NCBI GenBank assembly: GCA_018672315.1 | Contig: CP076053.1 | Coordinates: 3,273,827 to 3,337,826 of the forward strand | Direction of reading: 5' to 3' | Length of the DNA stretch: 64,000 nucleotides | Source of the DNA: Nocardioidaceae bacterium | GTDB taxonomy: Bacteria > Actinomycetota > Actinomycetes > Propionibacteriales > Nocardioidaceae | Shown: positions 46,098-56,659 of the stretch, in pieces | Numbering within the stretch: the stretch's first letter is position 1 | Layout of the letters: every line of letters begins with the position of its first letter | Position numbers and translations under genes: made by a program | The notes under the pieces: model-generated | Databases searched by the model: none | What the model saw: the letters and a program-made list of their open reading frames with translations, nothing else | Told to the model about the DNA's origin: nothing

Positions 46098-47351
46098 ATG
46101 ACCTCCCCCTATCTCGCCGGCCTCGTGCTCCAGGGGCGTCGCGTCGTGGTGGTCGGCGGCGGTCAGGTCGCCCAGCGTCGCGTGCCGGCCCTGATCGACG
46201 CCGGGGCCGACGTGCTGCTGGTCGCGCCCGAGGTCTCGCCCGCCCTGCAGGCGATCGCGGACGCCGGTGAGATCACCTGGCACGACCGCACCTTCGTCGA
46301 GGAGGACCTCGACGATGCCTGGTACGTCGTCGCGGCCACCGACGACGCGGAGGTCAACGCCGCCGTGGGTGCCGCGGCCGAGGCGAGGCGGGTGTTCTGC
46401 GTGCGCAGCGACGACGCGTACGCCGGCACCGCCTGGACCCCCGCGACGGGACGCCACGACTCCCTCACCGTGGGCGTGCTCGGCGCACGCGAGCCGCGCC
46501 GCACCGCGCGCACGCGGGACGCACTAGTGGCCGCGCTGCGCGACGGCCTGGTCTCGGCGCGGGAGGACGGTGTGCGACGGCCCGGTGTGGTGCTGGTCGG
46601 CGGCGGACCGGGTGACCCCGACCTCGTCAACGTCGCCGCGCGCCGCGCCCTCGCGGACGCCGACGTCGTGATCGCCGACCGCCTCGCCCCTCGCTCTCTG
46701 CTGGGCGACCTGCCCGACGGGGTCGAGGTGGTCGATGTCGCCAAGCTGCCGCGCGGCCGTCACACCCCGCAGGAGGCCATCAACGCCCGGTGCGTCGCGG
46801 AAGCACTGGCCGGCAAGCAGGTGGTGCGCTTCAAGGGCGGCGACACCTTCGTGTTCGGACGCGGTTTCGAGGAGGTGCTGGCCTGCGAGGCCGCCGGTGT
46901 CGCCTGGTCGGTGGTGCCGGGGCTGTCCTCCTCCTACGCCGTGCCGGCGACTGCCGGCATCCCCGTGACGCACCGCGGCGTCGCCCACGAGTTCACGGTC
47001 GTCTCGGGCCACCTCGCCCCGGGCCACCCCGGCTCGTTGGTCGACTGGTCCGCGCTGGGCGCCCTCCGCGGCACGGTGGTGTGCCTGATGGCGGTCGCCA
47101 ACGCAGGCGCCATCGCCGACGCGCTGGTCGCGGGCGGGCGCGACCCGCGTACGCCCGTGGCCGTCATCGCCGAGGGCACGATGCCGGGGGAGCGGCGGGT
47201 GCTGACGCGCCTTGAGTCCCTCGCCGCCGACATCGCGCGGATCGAGCCGCCCGCCGTCATCGTCGTGGGTGACGTGGTCGCGGTCGGCCACCCGGACGCC
47301 TACCCCGACCGGCTGACCGACCTCGACCCCGCGACCGGCGACCGTGGCTGA
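46098..47351 (+). CDS. cysG: Siroheme synthase CysG-like (precorrin-2 dehydrogenase / uroporphyrinogen-III C-methyltransferase)
   Basis: 417 residues, two-domain fusion. N-terminal NAD-dependent precorrin-2 dehydrogenase ([40 protein letters not shown]). C-terminal SAM-dependent uroporphyrinogen-III methyltransferase ([59 protein letters not shown]). Makes precorrin-2 and sirohydrochlorin for siroheme or cobalamin. Shorter than the E. coli enzyme. A weak -10 (GATGAT, 46086-46091) lies 6 nt before the ATG. The next gene begins 11 nt after its stop. Confidence 0.93.
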   Translation: MTSPYLAGLVLQGRRVVVVGGGQVAQRRVPALIDAGADVLLVAPEVSPALQAIADAGEITWHDRTFVEEDLDDAWYVVAATDDAEVNAAVGAAAEARRVFCVRSDDAYAGTAWTPATGRHDSLTVGVLGAREPRRTARTRDALVAALRDGLVSAREDGVRRPGVVLVGGGPGDPDLVNVAARRALADADVVIADRLAPRSLLGDLPDGVEVVDVAKLPRGRHTPQEAINARCVAEALAGKQVVRFKGGDTFVFGRGFEEVLACEAAGVAWSVVPGLSSSYAVPATAGIPVTHRGVAHEFTVVSGHLAPGHPGSLVDWSALGALRGTVVCLMAVANAGAIADALVAGGRDPRTPVAVIAEGTMPGERRVLTRLESLAADIARIEPPAVIVVGDVVAVGHPDAYPDRLTDLDPATGDRG

Positions 47352-47362
47352 GCGGACTCCCG

Positions 47363-48166
47363 GTGGCTGAGCTCGTCGAGATCCACGACGCGGACGATCC
47401 GCGGCTGGCCGACTACCGCGACCTCCGCGACGTGACGTTGCGGCGTTCGCTCGAGGCCGCGCACGGGTTGTTCCTCGCCGAGGGCGAGAAGGTCGTGCGT
47501 CGCGCCGTCGAGGCGGGGTACCCGGTGCGGTCCCTGCTGATGGCCCCACGGTGGCTCGACGGGCTCGCGGACGTGCTCTCCGCCACCGACGCCCCGTGCT
47601 TCGTGGTGCCGGAAGCCTTGGCCGAGGCGGTCACCGGCTTCCACGTGCACCGGGGGGCCCTGGCGTCGCTGGAACGGACGCCGCTGCCCTCGGTCGAGGC
47701 GGTGCTGGCGGACGCCCGCACCGTCGTGGTCCTCGAGGACGTCGTGGACCACACCAACGTCGGCGCGGTGCTCAGGTCGGCCGCGGCGCTCGGGGTCGAC
47801 GCGGTGCTGCTCTCACCGCGGTGCGCGGACCCGCTCTACCGCCGCTCGGTCAAGGTCGCGATGGGCGCGGTGTTCTCGGTGCCGTGGACGCGGCTGGAGG
47901 ACTGGTACGCCGCCCCGTCGCTGCTGGCGGAGCACGGCTTCACCACCGTGGCGATGGCCCTGGGCGAGGACGCCGAGCCGCTGGAGACCGCGGTGGCCGG
48001 CCTGGAGAAGGCAGCACTGCTGATGGGGTCGGAGGGCCCCGGCCTGACGCCGCACTGGCGCGCGGCGGCCGACCGGCGGGCGGTGATCGAGATGGCGGCC
48101 GGGGTGGACTCGCTCAACGTGGCCGCGGCAACCGCGGTGGCCTGCTACGTGCTGCGGCGCCGCTGA
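47363..48166 (+). CDS. TrmH/SpoU family RNA methyltransferase
   Basis: 267 residues. An N-terminal substrate-binding region (LFLAEGEKVVRRAVEAGYPV) precedes the SPOUT knot domain with motif 1 VVVLEDVVDHTNVGAVLRSA, motif 2 LLMGSEGPGLTPHW and motif 3 VIEMAAGVDSLNVAAATAV. It transfers methyl from SAM to ribose 2'-O of rRNA or tRNA; the site is not deducible. GTG start 11 nt after cysG, so possibly co-transcribed. Confidence 0.93.
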   Translation: MAELVEIHDADDPRLADYRDLRDVTLRRSLEAAHGLFLAEGEKVVRRAVEAGYPVRSLLMAPRWLDGLADVLSATDAPCFVVPEALAEAVTGFHVHRGALASLERTPLPSVEAVLADARTVVVLEDVVDHTNVGAVLRSAAALGVDAVLLSPRCADPLYRRSVKVAMGAVFSVPWTRLEDWYAAPSLLAEHGFTTVAMALGEDAEPLETAVAGLEKAALLMGSEGPGLTPHWRAAADRRAVIEMAAGVDSLNVAAATAVACYVLRRR

Positions 48167-48176
48167 GCAGCGCCGC
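48154..48176. terminator. possible hairpin terminator between convergent trmH-like gene and def
   Basis: A 7-bp all-GC stem (GCGGCGC with GCGCCGC) and a 9-nt loop overlap the stop codon of the methyltransferase gene. Modest evidence. Confidence 0.35.
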
Positions 48177-48210
48177 CGACCAGCACGGCGCGCAGACGCG
48201 TACGGAGGCC

Positions 48211-48780
48211 TCAGGCGGGCCAGCCCTCGGGGTAGTCCTCGGCGGCGGCGTCGTGCTCCTTGACCAGCTTCTTGCGCGGCTTGGCCGCCAGCCTGTCGGC
48301 GAAGACCGTGCCCAGCGTGTGGTCGGTCTCGTGCTGGAGGGCACGGGCCAGCAACCCGTCGCCGGCGTACGTCACGGGCTCACCGTCGAGTCCGGTGCCG
48401 GTGACGCGGGCGTAGTCGGGCCGGGCGAGCTTCACGAAGGCGCCGGGGTAGGAGAGGCAGCCCTCCTCGTCCTCGTCGAGGCGACGGTCCTTGCCCTCCG
48501 CGACCTCCACCTGGGGGTTGCAGACCACTCCTCGGTGCCACACGTCGTCGTCGTCGGGGCAGTCGAAGACGAAGACGGCGAGGTCGACCCCGATCTGGCA
48601 GGCGGCCAGACCGACGCCGTCGGCGGCGTACATCGTGGCGGCCATGTCGGCGACGAGGGACCGCAGCTCCTCGTCGTAGGACTCGACGCGGCGCTGCGGG
48701 CGGTGCATCACCTCCGCACCCCACCGGGTGACGGGGCGCACGGTGCCGTCCGGAGGGAAGAACGAGGGATCGGCGGACAT
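48211..48780 (-). CDS. def: Peptide deformylase
   Basis: 189 residues. Removes the formyl group from N-terminal methionine. All three motifs are intact: GVGLAACQIG (motif I), DEEGCLSYPG with the metal cysteine (motif II), and ALQHETDHTLG with the HExxH (motif III). A C-terminal extension of about 30 residues is basic and acidic. TAGGGT lies 6 nt before the ATG, predicted leaderless. Divergent from the acyl-CoA dehydrogenase operon. Confidence 0.96.
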   Translation of the reverse strand: MSADPSFFPPDGTVRPVTRWGAEVMHRPQRRVESYDEELRSLVADMAATMYAADGVGLAACQIGVDLAVFVFDCPDDDDVWHRGVVCNPQVEVAEGKDRRLDEDEEGCLSYPGAFVKLARPDYARVTGTGLDGEPVTYAGDGLLARALQHETDHTLGTVFADRLAAKPRKKLVKEHDAAAEDYPEGWPA

Positions 48781-48786
48781 GGGACG

Positions 48787-48792
48787 ACCCTA
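48787..48792 (-). promoter_or_regulatory. -10 box, leaderless promoter of def
   Basis: TAGGGT on the minus strand, 6 nt before ATG 48780. Confidence 0.6.
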
Positions 48793-48880
48793 GGACGCCA
48801 CCGGCGGGCAGCGCACCGGGGCGGAGCCGTCCACGCAGCCGCGTGTGGGCTGCGCCACGCGGCGAGCCTGTGGCACGCGT

Positions 48881-48899
48881 TGTAACTCGCAGTTACAGT
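48881..48899 (+). promoter_or_regulatory. palindromic operator over the -10 box of the acyl-CoA dehydrogenase operon
   Basis: TGTAACT-CGC-AGTTACA (48881-48897) is a perfect palindrome with 7-bp arms and a 3-bp centre. It overlaps the -10 box TACAGT (48894-48899), which lies 6 nt before ATG 48906. A dimeric repressor, for example of the TetR family often controlling fatty-acid genes, would block this leaderless promoter. No such regulator gene is in the window. Confidence 0.7.
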
Positions 48900-48905
48900 C
48901 GATGC

Positions 48906-50258
48906 ATGGCGAACACCACCACTCCCCGCAAGCACGGGCTCGCGAGCTCGGAGAGGCCCGACCCGATCGGCTTCGCGGTCGCAGCCCTCAACCGGCTCGC
49001 GCAGAGCGACCTCCTCGACCGGGTGGGTCTGCGCAAGACCGCCGAGCAGGTCGTTTACACCACGACCAGGACCGGCTTCTCGACCGTCGGCACCGTCTCG
49101 CGTGGGTTCAAGCGGGTGCAGGGCTCGGGCTCGGGCACCCGGACGAAGCCCGCGAACCCCGCAGGTGTCTTCGACCTCACCCCGACCGAGGACGAGCAGA
49201 TGCTCGTCGACGTCGTGAAGGACTTCGCCGACGAGGTCCTGCGCCCCGCCGCCACCGCGGCGGACGAGGCCTGCGCCGCACCGGAGGACCTGCTGGCCTC
49301 CACCCTCGAGATCGGCCTGCCGATCCTCGGGGTCCCCGAGGCGCTGGGCGGCATCTCCGAGGAGCGCTCGGCGATGGCCGGCGTCCTGGTGGCCGAGCAG
49401 CTCGCCCGCGGCGACATGGGACTCGCGGTCGCCTCGCTCGCCGCCGGGGCGGTCTCGACGGCGCTCGGGCTGTACGGCGACGAGACCCAGCAGCAGACCT
49501 ACCTCCCGGCGTTCACCGGGGAGGACGTGCCCGCCGCCGCCTTCGCGCTCAGCGAGCCCACGATGCTCTTCGACGCCATGGAGCCCACGACGACCGCCAC
49601 CCGCAAGGGCAAGGGATACGTGCTGTCGGGCACCAAGTCGATGGTGCCCCGGGCAGCGGACGCCGAGCTGTTCATCGTCGGCGCGATGCTCGAGGGACGA
49701 CCGGCGCTGTTCCTGGTCGAGGGCGGCAGCGACGGCATGTACATCGAGTCCGACCCCGGCATGGGCGTACGCGCTGCCGGCATGGGCCGCGTGGTCCTCG
49801 ACGACGTCGAGGTCGGTGAGATCAGCCTGCTCGGCGCCGACGACGGGTCCACCTACCGCGAGGCCGTCAAGCTCTCCCGGCTCGCCTGGTGCGCCCTGGC
49901 GGTCGGCACCGGCCAGGCCGTGCTCGACTACGTCGTCCCGTACGTCAAGGAGCGCGAGGCGTTCGGCGAGCCGATCGCCCACCGTCAGTCGGTGGCGTTC
50001 ATGGTCGCCAACATCCAGATCGAGCTGCAGGGAATGCGGCTCCTGACGTACAAGGCCGCCTCGCGTGCGGCCCAGGGCAAGGACTTCACCCGCGAGGTCG
50101 CCCTCGCGCACAAGGTCTGCAACGAGAAGGGCATGCAGATCGGTCTCGACGGCGTGCAGCTGCTCGGCGGGCACGGCTTCGTCAAGGAGCACCCGGTCGA
50201 GCGCTGGTACCGCGACCTGCGCGCCATCGGCGTCCTCGACGGCGGCGTCCTCGTCTGA
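48906..50258 (+). CDS. Acyl-CoA dehydrogenase family protein (FadE24-like)
   Basis: 450 residues. About 85 N-terminal residues (basic, with a possible amphipathic segment) precede the dehydrogenase domain. That domain includes LTPTEDEQMLVDVVKDFADE, the flavin-contacting AAFALSEPTM, and the C-terminal helical domain with KEREAFGEPIAHRQSVAFMV and LLGGHGFVKEHPVERWYRDL. The position of the usual catalytic Glu is not clear. The tandem pair with the next gene resembles mycobacterial FadE24-FadE23. ATG 48906 is set by the leaderless promoter. Confidence 0.88.
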   Translation: MANTTTPRKHGLASSERPDPIGFAVAALNRLAQSDLLDRVGLRKTAEQVVYTTTRTGFSTVGTVSRGFKRVQGSGSGTRTKPANPAGVFDLTPTEDEQMLVDVVKDFADEVLRPAATAADEACAAPEDLLASTLEIGLPILGVPEALGGISEERSAMAGVLVAEQLARGDMGLAVASLAAGAVSTALGLYGDETQQQTYLPAFTGEDVPAAAFALSEPTMLFDAMEPTTTATRKGKGYVLSGTKSMVPRAADAELFIVGAMLEGRPALFLVEGGSDGMYIESDPGMGVRAAGMGRVVLDDVEVGEISLLGADDGSTYREAVKLSRLAWCALAVGTGQAVLDYVVPYVKEREAFGEPIAHRQSVAFMVANIQIELQGMRLLTYKAASRAAQGKDFTREVALAHKVCNEKGMQIGLDGVQLLGGHGFVKEHPVERWYRDLRAIGVLDGGVLV

Positions 50259-50297
50259 CCCGCCCGGCCCTCATCGACTGCTGACCAGGAGACTCCC

Positions 50298-51530
50298 GTG
50301 ATCAATCTCGACGCCCCGAAGAAGTTCCGCCCGCTCGCCGACCAGGCCCACCAGGTCGCGGCCAACATGCTGCGGCCCATCAGCCGCAAGTACGACAAGG
50401 CCGAGCACGAGTACCCCACCGAGCTCGACATGCTCGCCGCGATGATCGACGGCCTCTCGGAGTCCGGCGCCGCCAGCGGTGCCGGCGCGGGTGGCGTACG
50501 CCGCTCCGAGGACGAGGACGGCAAGAAGAAGCCCAAGAACCCCGAGGGCACGAAGAACGGCACCAACCTCGCCTCGGTGCTCTCGGTCATGGAGATGTGC
50601 TGGGGCGACGTCGGCCTGCTGCTCAGCATGCCGCGCCAGGGCCTCGGCAACTCCGCCATCGCCTCGGTGGCGACCGACGAGCAGCTGAAGAAGTTCGAGG
50701 GCGTGTGGGCCGGCATGGCGATCACCGAGCCGGGCGTCGGCTCGGACTCCGCCAACATCCGCACCACCGCGGTCAAGGACGGCGACGACTACGTCATCAA
50801 CGGCGAGAAGATCTACGTCACCTCGGGCGAGCGCGCTGACCACATCGTGGTCTGGGCGACCCTGGACCGTGACCTGGGCCGCGCCGCCATCAAGTCCTTC
50901 GTCGTGGCCAAGGGCACGCCCGGCATGAAGGTCGAGCGCCTGGAGCACAAGCTCGGGATCAAGGCCTCCGACACCGCGGTCATCACCTTCACCGACTGCC
51001 GCGTGCCGCGGGAGAACATCCTTGGCAACGAGGAGATCGACACCAAGGCCGGCTTCGCCGGTGCCATGGCGACCTTCGACAACACCCGGCCGCTGGTCGC
51101 CGCGATGGCCGTGGGGTGCGCCAAGGCCTCCCTGGACCTGACCCGCGACCTGCTGAAGGACGCCGGGGTCGAGGTGGACTACGACGTGCCGGCGCTGCGT
51201 CAGTCCGCGGCAGCCGCCACGTTCCTCCACCTGGAGGCGGAGTGGGAGGCGGCGTACCTGCTGATGCTCGAGGCCGCGTGGAAGGCCGACAACCGTCAGC
51301 CGAACTCGCTCGAGGCGTCGATGAGCAAGGCCAAGGCCGGCCGCATGGGCTCGGAGGTGACGCTGCGCTGCGTCGAGCTCGCCGGTTCGCTCGGCTACTC
51401 CGAGACCGAGCTGCTCGAGAAGTGGGCGCGCGACTCCAAGATCCTCGACATCTTCGAGGGCACCCAGCAGATCCAGCAGCTCATCGTCGCCCGCCGCATC
51501 CTGGGGCTCTCCAGCTCCGAGCTGAAGTGA
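50298..51530 (+). CDS. Acyl-CoA dehydrogenase family protein (FadE23-like)
   Basis: 410 residues. Flavoenzyme that introduces a double bond into an acyl-CoA. Seen here: GMAITEPGVGSDSANIRTTA for flavin and substrate binding, and the catalytic Glu in ILDIFEGTQQIQQLIVARR. A hydrophilic Lys/Gly-rich insertion (about residues 60-90, with EDEDGKKKPKNPEGTKNG) interrupts the N-terminal helical domain and would form an exposed loop. It follows the first dehydrogenase by 39 nt with its own CAGGAG, so the two products may form a heteromeric enzyme, as known for some mycobacterial FadE pairs. Confidence 0.92.
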   Translation: MINLDAPKKFRPLADQAHQVAANMLRPISRKYDKAEHEYPTELDMLAAMIDGLSESGAASGAGAGGVRRSEDEDGKKKPKNPEGTKNGTNLASVLSVMEMCWGDVGLLLSMPRQGLGNSAIASVATDEQLKKFEGVWAGMAITEPGVGSDSANIRTTAVKDGDDYVINGEKIYVTSGERADHIVVWATLDRDLGRAAIKSFVVAKGTPGMKVERLEHKLGIKASDTAVITFTDCRVPRENILGNEEIDTKAGFAGAMATFDNTRPLVAAMAVGCAKASLDLTRDLLKDAGVEVDYDVPALRQSAAAATFLHLEAEWEAAYLLMLEAAWKADNRQPNSLEASMSKAKAGRMGSEVTLRCVELAGSLGYSETELLEKWARDSKILDIFEGTQQIQQLIVARRILGLSSSELK

Positions 51531-51534
51531 CCCG

Positions 51535-51575
51535 CCTTCCCGTCGTCCGGCGTACGCGGCCGGACGACGGGGAGG
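51535..51575 (+). promoter_or_regulatory. hairpin enclosing the ribosome-binding site of the DUF2252 gene
   Basis: Arms 51535-51551 and 51559-51575 pair over 17 bp (13 perfect core pairs, then one G-U and three further pairs) around a 7-nt loop GTACGCG. The 3' arm contains GGGGAGG, the Shine-Dalgarno for ATG 51584. It can act as a terminator for the dehydrogenase pair and would keep the downstream site closed on read-through transcripts. Confidence 0.7.
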
Positions 51576-51583
51576 CTGGTCGG

Positions 51584-52888
51584 ATGAGCGAGCGCACCGA
51601 GACCATCGTCGGCACCCTGACCGACGCCTTCGGCGACCTGATGCGGGCGGACCCGGCCGCCTTCCGCACGAAGTACCGCAAGATGGCCGCCGACCCGTTC
51701 GCCTTCTACCGGGGCTCGGCGTGCCTGTTCCACCACGACGTCACCGCCCGCGAGGACCCCTGGGTCGACGACCGCACCGCGCGCATCTGGATCCACGGCG
51801 ACCTGCACGCGGAGAACTTCGGCACCTACATGGACTCCGACGGTCGTCTCGTGTTCGACGTGAACGACTTTGACGAGGCGTACGTCGGGCACTTCACCTG
51901 GGACCTCATGCGCTTCGCCGCCAGCATCGGTCTGCTCGGCTGGCAGAAGGCGCTGCCCGAGGACGCCGTCCGCAGCCTCGTCGAGACCTACCTGCGGGCC
52001 TACCTCGACCAGGTGGACCACTACGCCGGGCACGACGACGACGAGTACGCGCTGCGCTTGGACAACACCGAGGGCGTGGTGCACTCGCTGCTGTCCACGG
52101 CCCGGGCCACGGCACGCGTGGACCTGCTCGACGGCATGACCGAGGTGCGCGAGGGCCGGCGTCGGTTCCTCGACGACGACTCGACGCGCCGGCTCGACGA
52201 GGACGAGCGCACGACGGTCGAGGAGGCCTTCGCGGCGTACGTCGAGACCATCCCCTCCGACAAGCGCATGACCCGCGACGTCTTCTACGAGGTGATCGAC
52301 GTCGTCGGCAAGCGCGGCATCGGCATCGGGTCGGCGGGGTTGCCGAAGTACAGCGTGCTCGTCGAGGGCTTCAACCAGGCGCTCGACAACGACGTCGTGC
52401 TGAGCATGAAGCAGGCGAACGTGCCGGCGGTCTCACGCTTCCTGGACCACGACGCGGTCGAGTCCTACTTCGAGCACGAGGGGCAGCGCACCGTCGTCAG
52501 CCAGCGTGCGCTGCAGGCCCACACGGACCCGCTCCTCGGCTGGACCACCGTCGACGGCGTCGGTTACATGGTCTCCGAGGTCTCGCCCTACGAGCACGAC
52601 CTGGAGTGGGACGACGTCGTGGACCCCGACGTCATGGCCCGCGTGGTCGAGGTGCTCGGGCGGGCCACGGCGAAGGTGCACTGCACCTCCGACGAGGACA
52701 GCGAGCAGGACCTCGTGACGTTCCAGGTCGAGGAGGCCGTGGTGTCGTGCCTGGAGGGGCTGCGCGAGGAGTTCGTCGCGGCGCTCGTCGACTTCGGCAT
52801 CGAGTACGCCGCCACCGTGCGCGAGGACCACGCCCTGTTCGTCGAGGCGTTCCGCGAGGGCCGCATCGGCGGCGTGGACCCCGTCTGA
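51584..52888 (+). CDS. DUF2252 family protein (kinase-like fold)
   Basis: 434 residues. The segment IWIHGDLHAENFGTYMDSDG, then VFDVNDFDEAYVGHFTWDL, carries the HGDxHxxN and DxND motifs that DUF2252 shares with phosphotransferase-type kinases. Near the start PFAFYRGSACLFHHDV is also typical. Substrate unknown. ATG 51584 lies 8 nt after GGGGAGG, which is buried in a hairpin. Confidence 0.87.
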   Translation: MSERTETIVGTLTDAFGDLMRADPAAFRTKYRKMAADPFAFYRGSACLFHHDVTAREDPWVDDRTARIWIHGDLHAENFGTYMDSDGRLVFDVNDFDEAYVGHFTWDLMRFAASIGLLGWQKALPEDAVRSLVETYLRAYLDQVDHYAGHDDDEYALRLDNTEGVVHSLLSTARATARVDLLDGMTEVREGRRRFLDDDSTRRLDEDERTTVEEAFAAYVETIPSDKRMTRDVFYEVIDVVGKRGIGIGSAGLPKYSVLVEGFNQALDNDVVLSMKQANVPAVSRFLDHDAVESYFEHEGQRTVVSQRALQAHTDPLLGWTTVDGVGYMVSEVSPYEHDLEWDDVVDPDVMARVVEVLGRATAKVHCTSDEDSEQDLVTFQVEEAVVSCLEGLREEFVAALVDFGIEYAATVREDHALFVEAFREGRIGGVDPV

Positions 52889-52973
52889 CCATCCGCCCGC
52901 TCGCCGGCGGCGAACCCACGGCAGACTGTGTCGCGCGCGTCCAGCGCGACGACGCGACCCGCGAGAGGACCTC

Positions 52974-54287
52974 ATGACCGACACCGCTGCCCGTCCCGAC
53001 CGTGCCATGGGCCCCGGCGGCCACGCCGAGGGCGCCGCCCAGCAGCTCGCCAGGCTCGTCGAGCCGATGTTCGGTGGGTCACTGCCGCTGCGTGTGAAGG
53101 CCTGGGACGGGTCGGTGGCCGGACCCGACGACGCCCCGACCGTCGTCGTGAACTCCGCCAACGCCCTCACCCGTCTGCTGTGGCACCCGGGCGAGCTGGG
53201 CATGGCGCAGGCGTACGTGACCGGCGAGATCGACGTCGAGGGCGACCTCCTCGACGGCTTCCGTCGTCTCTGGAAGGCCGTCCGCGAGCAGGGGGCCTCC
53301 CCGAAGCTGCGTCCCGGCGTGGTGGTCGAGGGTCTGAAGGCGGTCCGCGAGCTCGGTGCCGTCGGTCGCCCGCCGGTGCCGCCGGCGTCGCAGGCCAACC
53401 TGCGCGGCAGGCTCCACACGATCGGTCGCGACCGCGAGGCGATCGCGCACCACTACGACCTCTCCAACGACTTCTACCAGTTCATCCTCGACGAGCACAT
53501 GGCCTACAGCTCGGCCTACTTCACCTCCGACGCGCCCGACTACACGATCGAGGACGCGCAGCGGGACAAGCTCGAGCTCGTCTGCCGCAAGCTCGACATC
53601 CAGCCCGGCAGCCGTCACCTCGACATCGGGTGCGGCTGGGGCTCGATGGTGCTGCACATCGCGGAGAACTACGACTGCCAGGTCGTCGGCGTGACCATCT
53701 CGAAGGAGCAGAAGGCGTTCATCGACGCCCGCATCGCCGAGCGCGGCCTCGGCGACAAGCTTGAGGTGCGCCTGCAGGACTACCGCGACGTGCCGGACGG
53801 TCCGTTCGACACCATCAGCTCGATCGAGATGGGCGAGCACGTGGGGGAGAAGAACTACCCCGTGTACGTCGGGCAGATCCACCGCCTGCTCCGCGACGGC
53901 GGCCGCATGGTGATCCAGCAGATGTCGCGCACCACCAAGCCCGGGGGCGGGCCCTTCATCGAGGCGTTCATCGCGCCCGACATGCACATGCGCCCGGTGG
54001 GGGAGACGGTCAACTTCATCGAGCAGGCCGGCCTCGAGGTGCGCGACGTGCACGCGATGCGCGAGCACTACGTACGCACCGTGGACGCCTGGTACGCCAC
54101 CTTCGACGCCAACTGGGACGAGGTCGTCGACATGGTCGGCGAGGAGGTCGCCCGCGTCTGGCGGCTGTACCTCGTCGGCGGGGCGCTGGCGTTCGAGGAG
54201 AACCGCATGGGCGTGGACCAGATCCTGGCCGTCAAGCCGTCCAGGGACGGTCGCAGCCACATGCCCTGGACGCGCACCTGGATGTGA
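52974..54287 (+). CDS. Cyclopropane-fatty-acid synthase family methyltransferase
   Basis: 437 residues. SAM-binding motif HLDIGCGWGSMVLHIAENYD, HHYDLSNDFYQFILDEHMAY and QRDKLELVCRKL are diagnostic of the Cfa/UfaA1 family acting on phospholipid acyl chains. SIEMGEHVGEKNYPVYV holds the catalytic Glu region. An N-terminal domain of about 150 residues precedes the methyltransferase, as in Cfa. The product could be a cyclopropane or a 10-methyl fatty acid. A DUF1295 reductase-like gene follows 59 nt downstream. Confidence 0.92.
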   Translation: MTDTAARPDRAMGPGGHAEGAAQQLARLVEPMFGGSLPLRVKAWDGSVAGPDDAPTVVVNSANALTRLLWHPGELGMAQAYVTGEIDVEGDLLDGFRRLWKAVREQGASPKLRPGVVVEGLKAVRELGAVGRPPVPPASQANLRGRLHTIGRDREAIAHHYDLSNDFYQFILDEHMAYSSAYFTSDAPDYTIEDAQRDKLELVCRKLDIQPGSRHLDIGCGWGSMVLHIAENYDCQVVGVTISKEQKAFIDARIAERGLGDKLEVRLQDYRDVPDGPFDTISSIEMGEHVGEKNYPVYVGQIHRLLRDGGRMVIQQMSRTTKPGGGPFIEAFIAPDMHMRPVGETVNFIEQAGLEVRDVHAMREHYVRTVDAWYATFDANWDEVVDMVGEEVARVWRLYLVGGALAFEENRMGVDQILAVKPSRDGRSHMPWTRTWM

Positions 54288-54346
54288 CGCGCAACCGATC
54301 ACGGTCGGTCCGACGTAGGCGGGCCGGGATCGGGTAGGAGGCGCCC

Positions 54347-55192
54347 ATGATCGACTGGTCGCTCTTCCTCGTCGGCCTGCTGTGGGCAGCCGTCGCCCTG
54401 GTGGTGCTGTTCGGCGGCGTCTTCGCGCTGTCGTTCGTCACCGGCAAGCACGCCGTCGTCGACATCTTCTGGGGGCCTGCCTTCGGTGTGGCTGCGCTCG
54501 CGACCTACGTGCACGCGAGTTTCTCCGACGGGGACGCGGCCGCGGGCGTCGACGGGCCCCCCGGAGCCGTTGCCCTACTCACCCTGCTCCTCACCTGGAT
54601 CTGGGCCCTGCGCCTGGGCGGTCACATCTTCCTCCGCTCGCGCGGCAAGGGCGAGGACCCGCGCTACGAGGACCTGCAGTCCCGCGCCGACGGCAACCCG
54701 CAGGTGTTCATGCTGCGCAAGGTCTACCTGACCCAGGCGGCCGTCGCCTGGTTCGTCTCGCTGCCGATCCAGGCGGCGATGGCCACCTCGGCCGGCTTCG
54801 GCTGGTTGACGCTCCTCGGCCTGCTCGTCTGGGCGCTCGGCATGTTCTTCGAGACCGTCGGCGACTGGCAGCTGGAACAGTTCAAGAAGGACCCGTCCAA
54901 CAAGGGCGAGGTGCTGAACTCCGGTCTGTGGCGCTACACCCGTCACCCGAACTACTTCGGTGACGCGTGCGTGATGGTCGGTCTGTTCCTCGTCGCCGTC
55001 AGCGCCGACGCCTGGATCTGGGTGCTCGTGCTCTCTCCTGTCGCCATGGTGTTCAACCTGGCGAAGGGCACCGGCGCAGCACTGCTCGAGAAGGACATCG
55101 AGGAGCGACGCCCCGGGTACGCCGACTACATCAAGAACACCTCCGGCTTCGTGCCGCTGCCTCCCAAGACGAAGCTCGCCAAGGAGCTCTGA
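54347..55192 (+). CDS. DUF1295 membrane protein (steroid 5-alpha-reductase-like)
   Basis: 281 residues with about seven membrane segments. The C-terminal block LNSGLWRYTRHPNYFGDACV and the end RRPGYADYIKNTSGFVPLPP are the NADPH-binding signature shared by DUF1295, sterol reductases and isoprenyl-cysteine methyltransferases. A conserved HGNP-like DIFWGPAFG precedes it. Probably an NADPH-dependent reductase in the membrane. Directly after the Cfa-like gene, so it may reduce or process the same lipids. ATG follows AGGAGG. Confidence 0.9.
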   Translation: MIDWSLFLVGLLWAAVALVVLFGGVFALSFVTGKHAVVDIFWGPAFGVAALATYVHASFSDGDAAAGVDGPPGAVALLTLLLTWIWALRLGGHIFLRSRGKGEDPRYEDLQSRADGNPQVFMLRKVYLTQAAVAWFVSLPIQAAMATSAGFGWLTLLGLLVWALGMFFETVGDWQLEQFKKDPSNKGEVLNSGLWRYTRHPNYFGDACVMVGLFLVAVSADAWIWVLVLSPVAMVFNLAKGTGAALLEKDIEERRPGYADYIKNTSGFVPLPPKTKLAKEL

Positions 55193-55207
55193 GTCCCCGG
55201 AGCGGGG

Positions 55208-56659
<1,452 letters not shown>

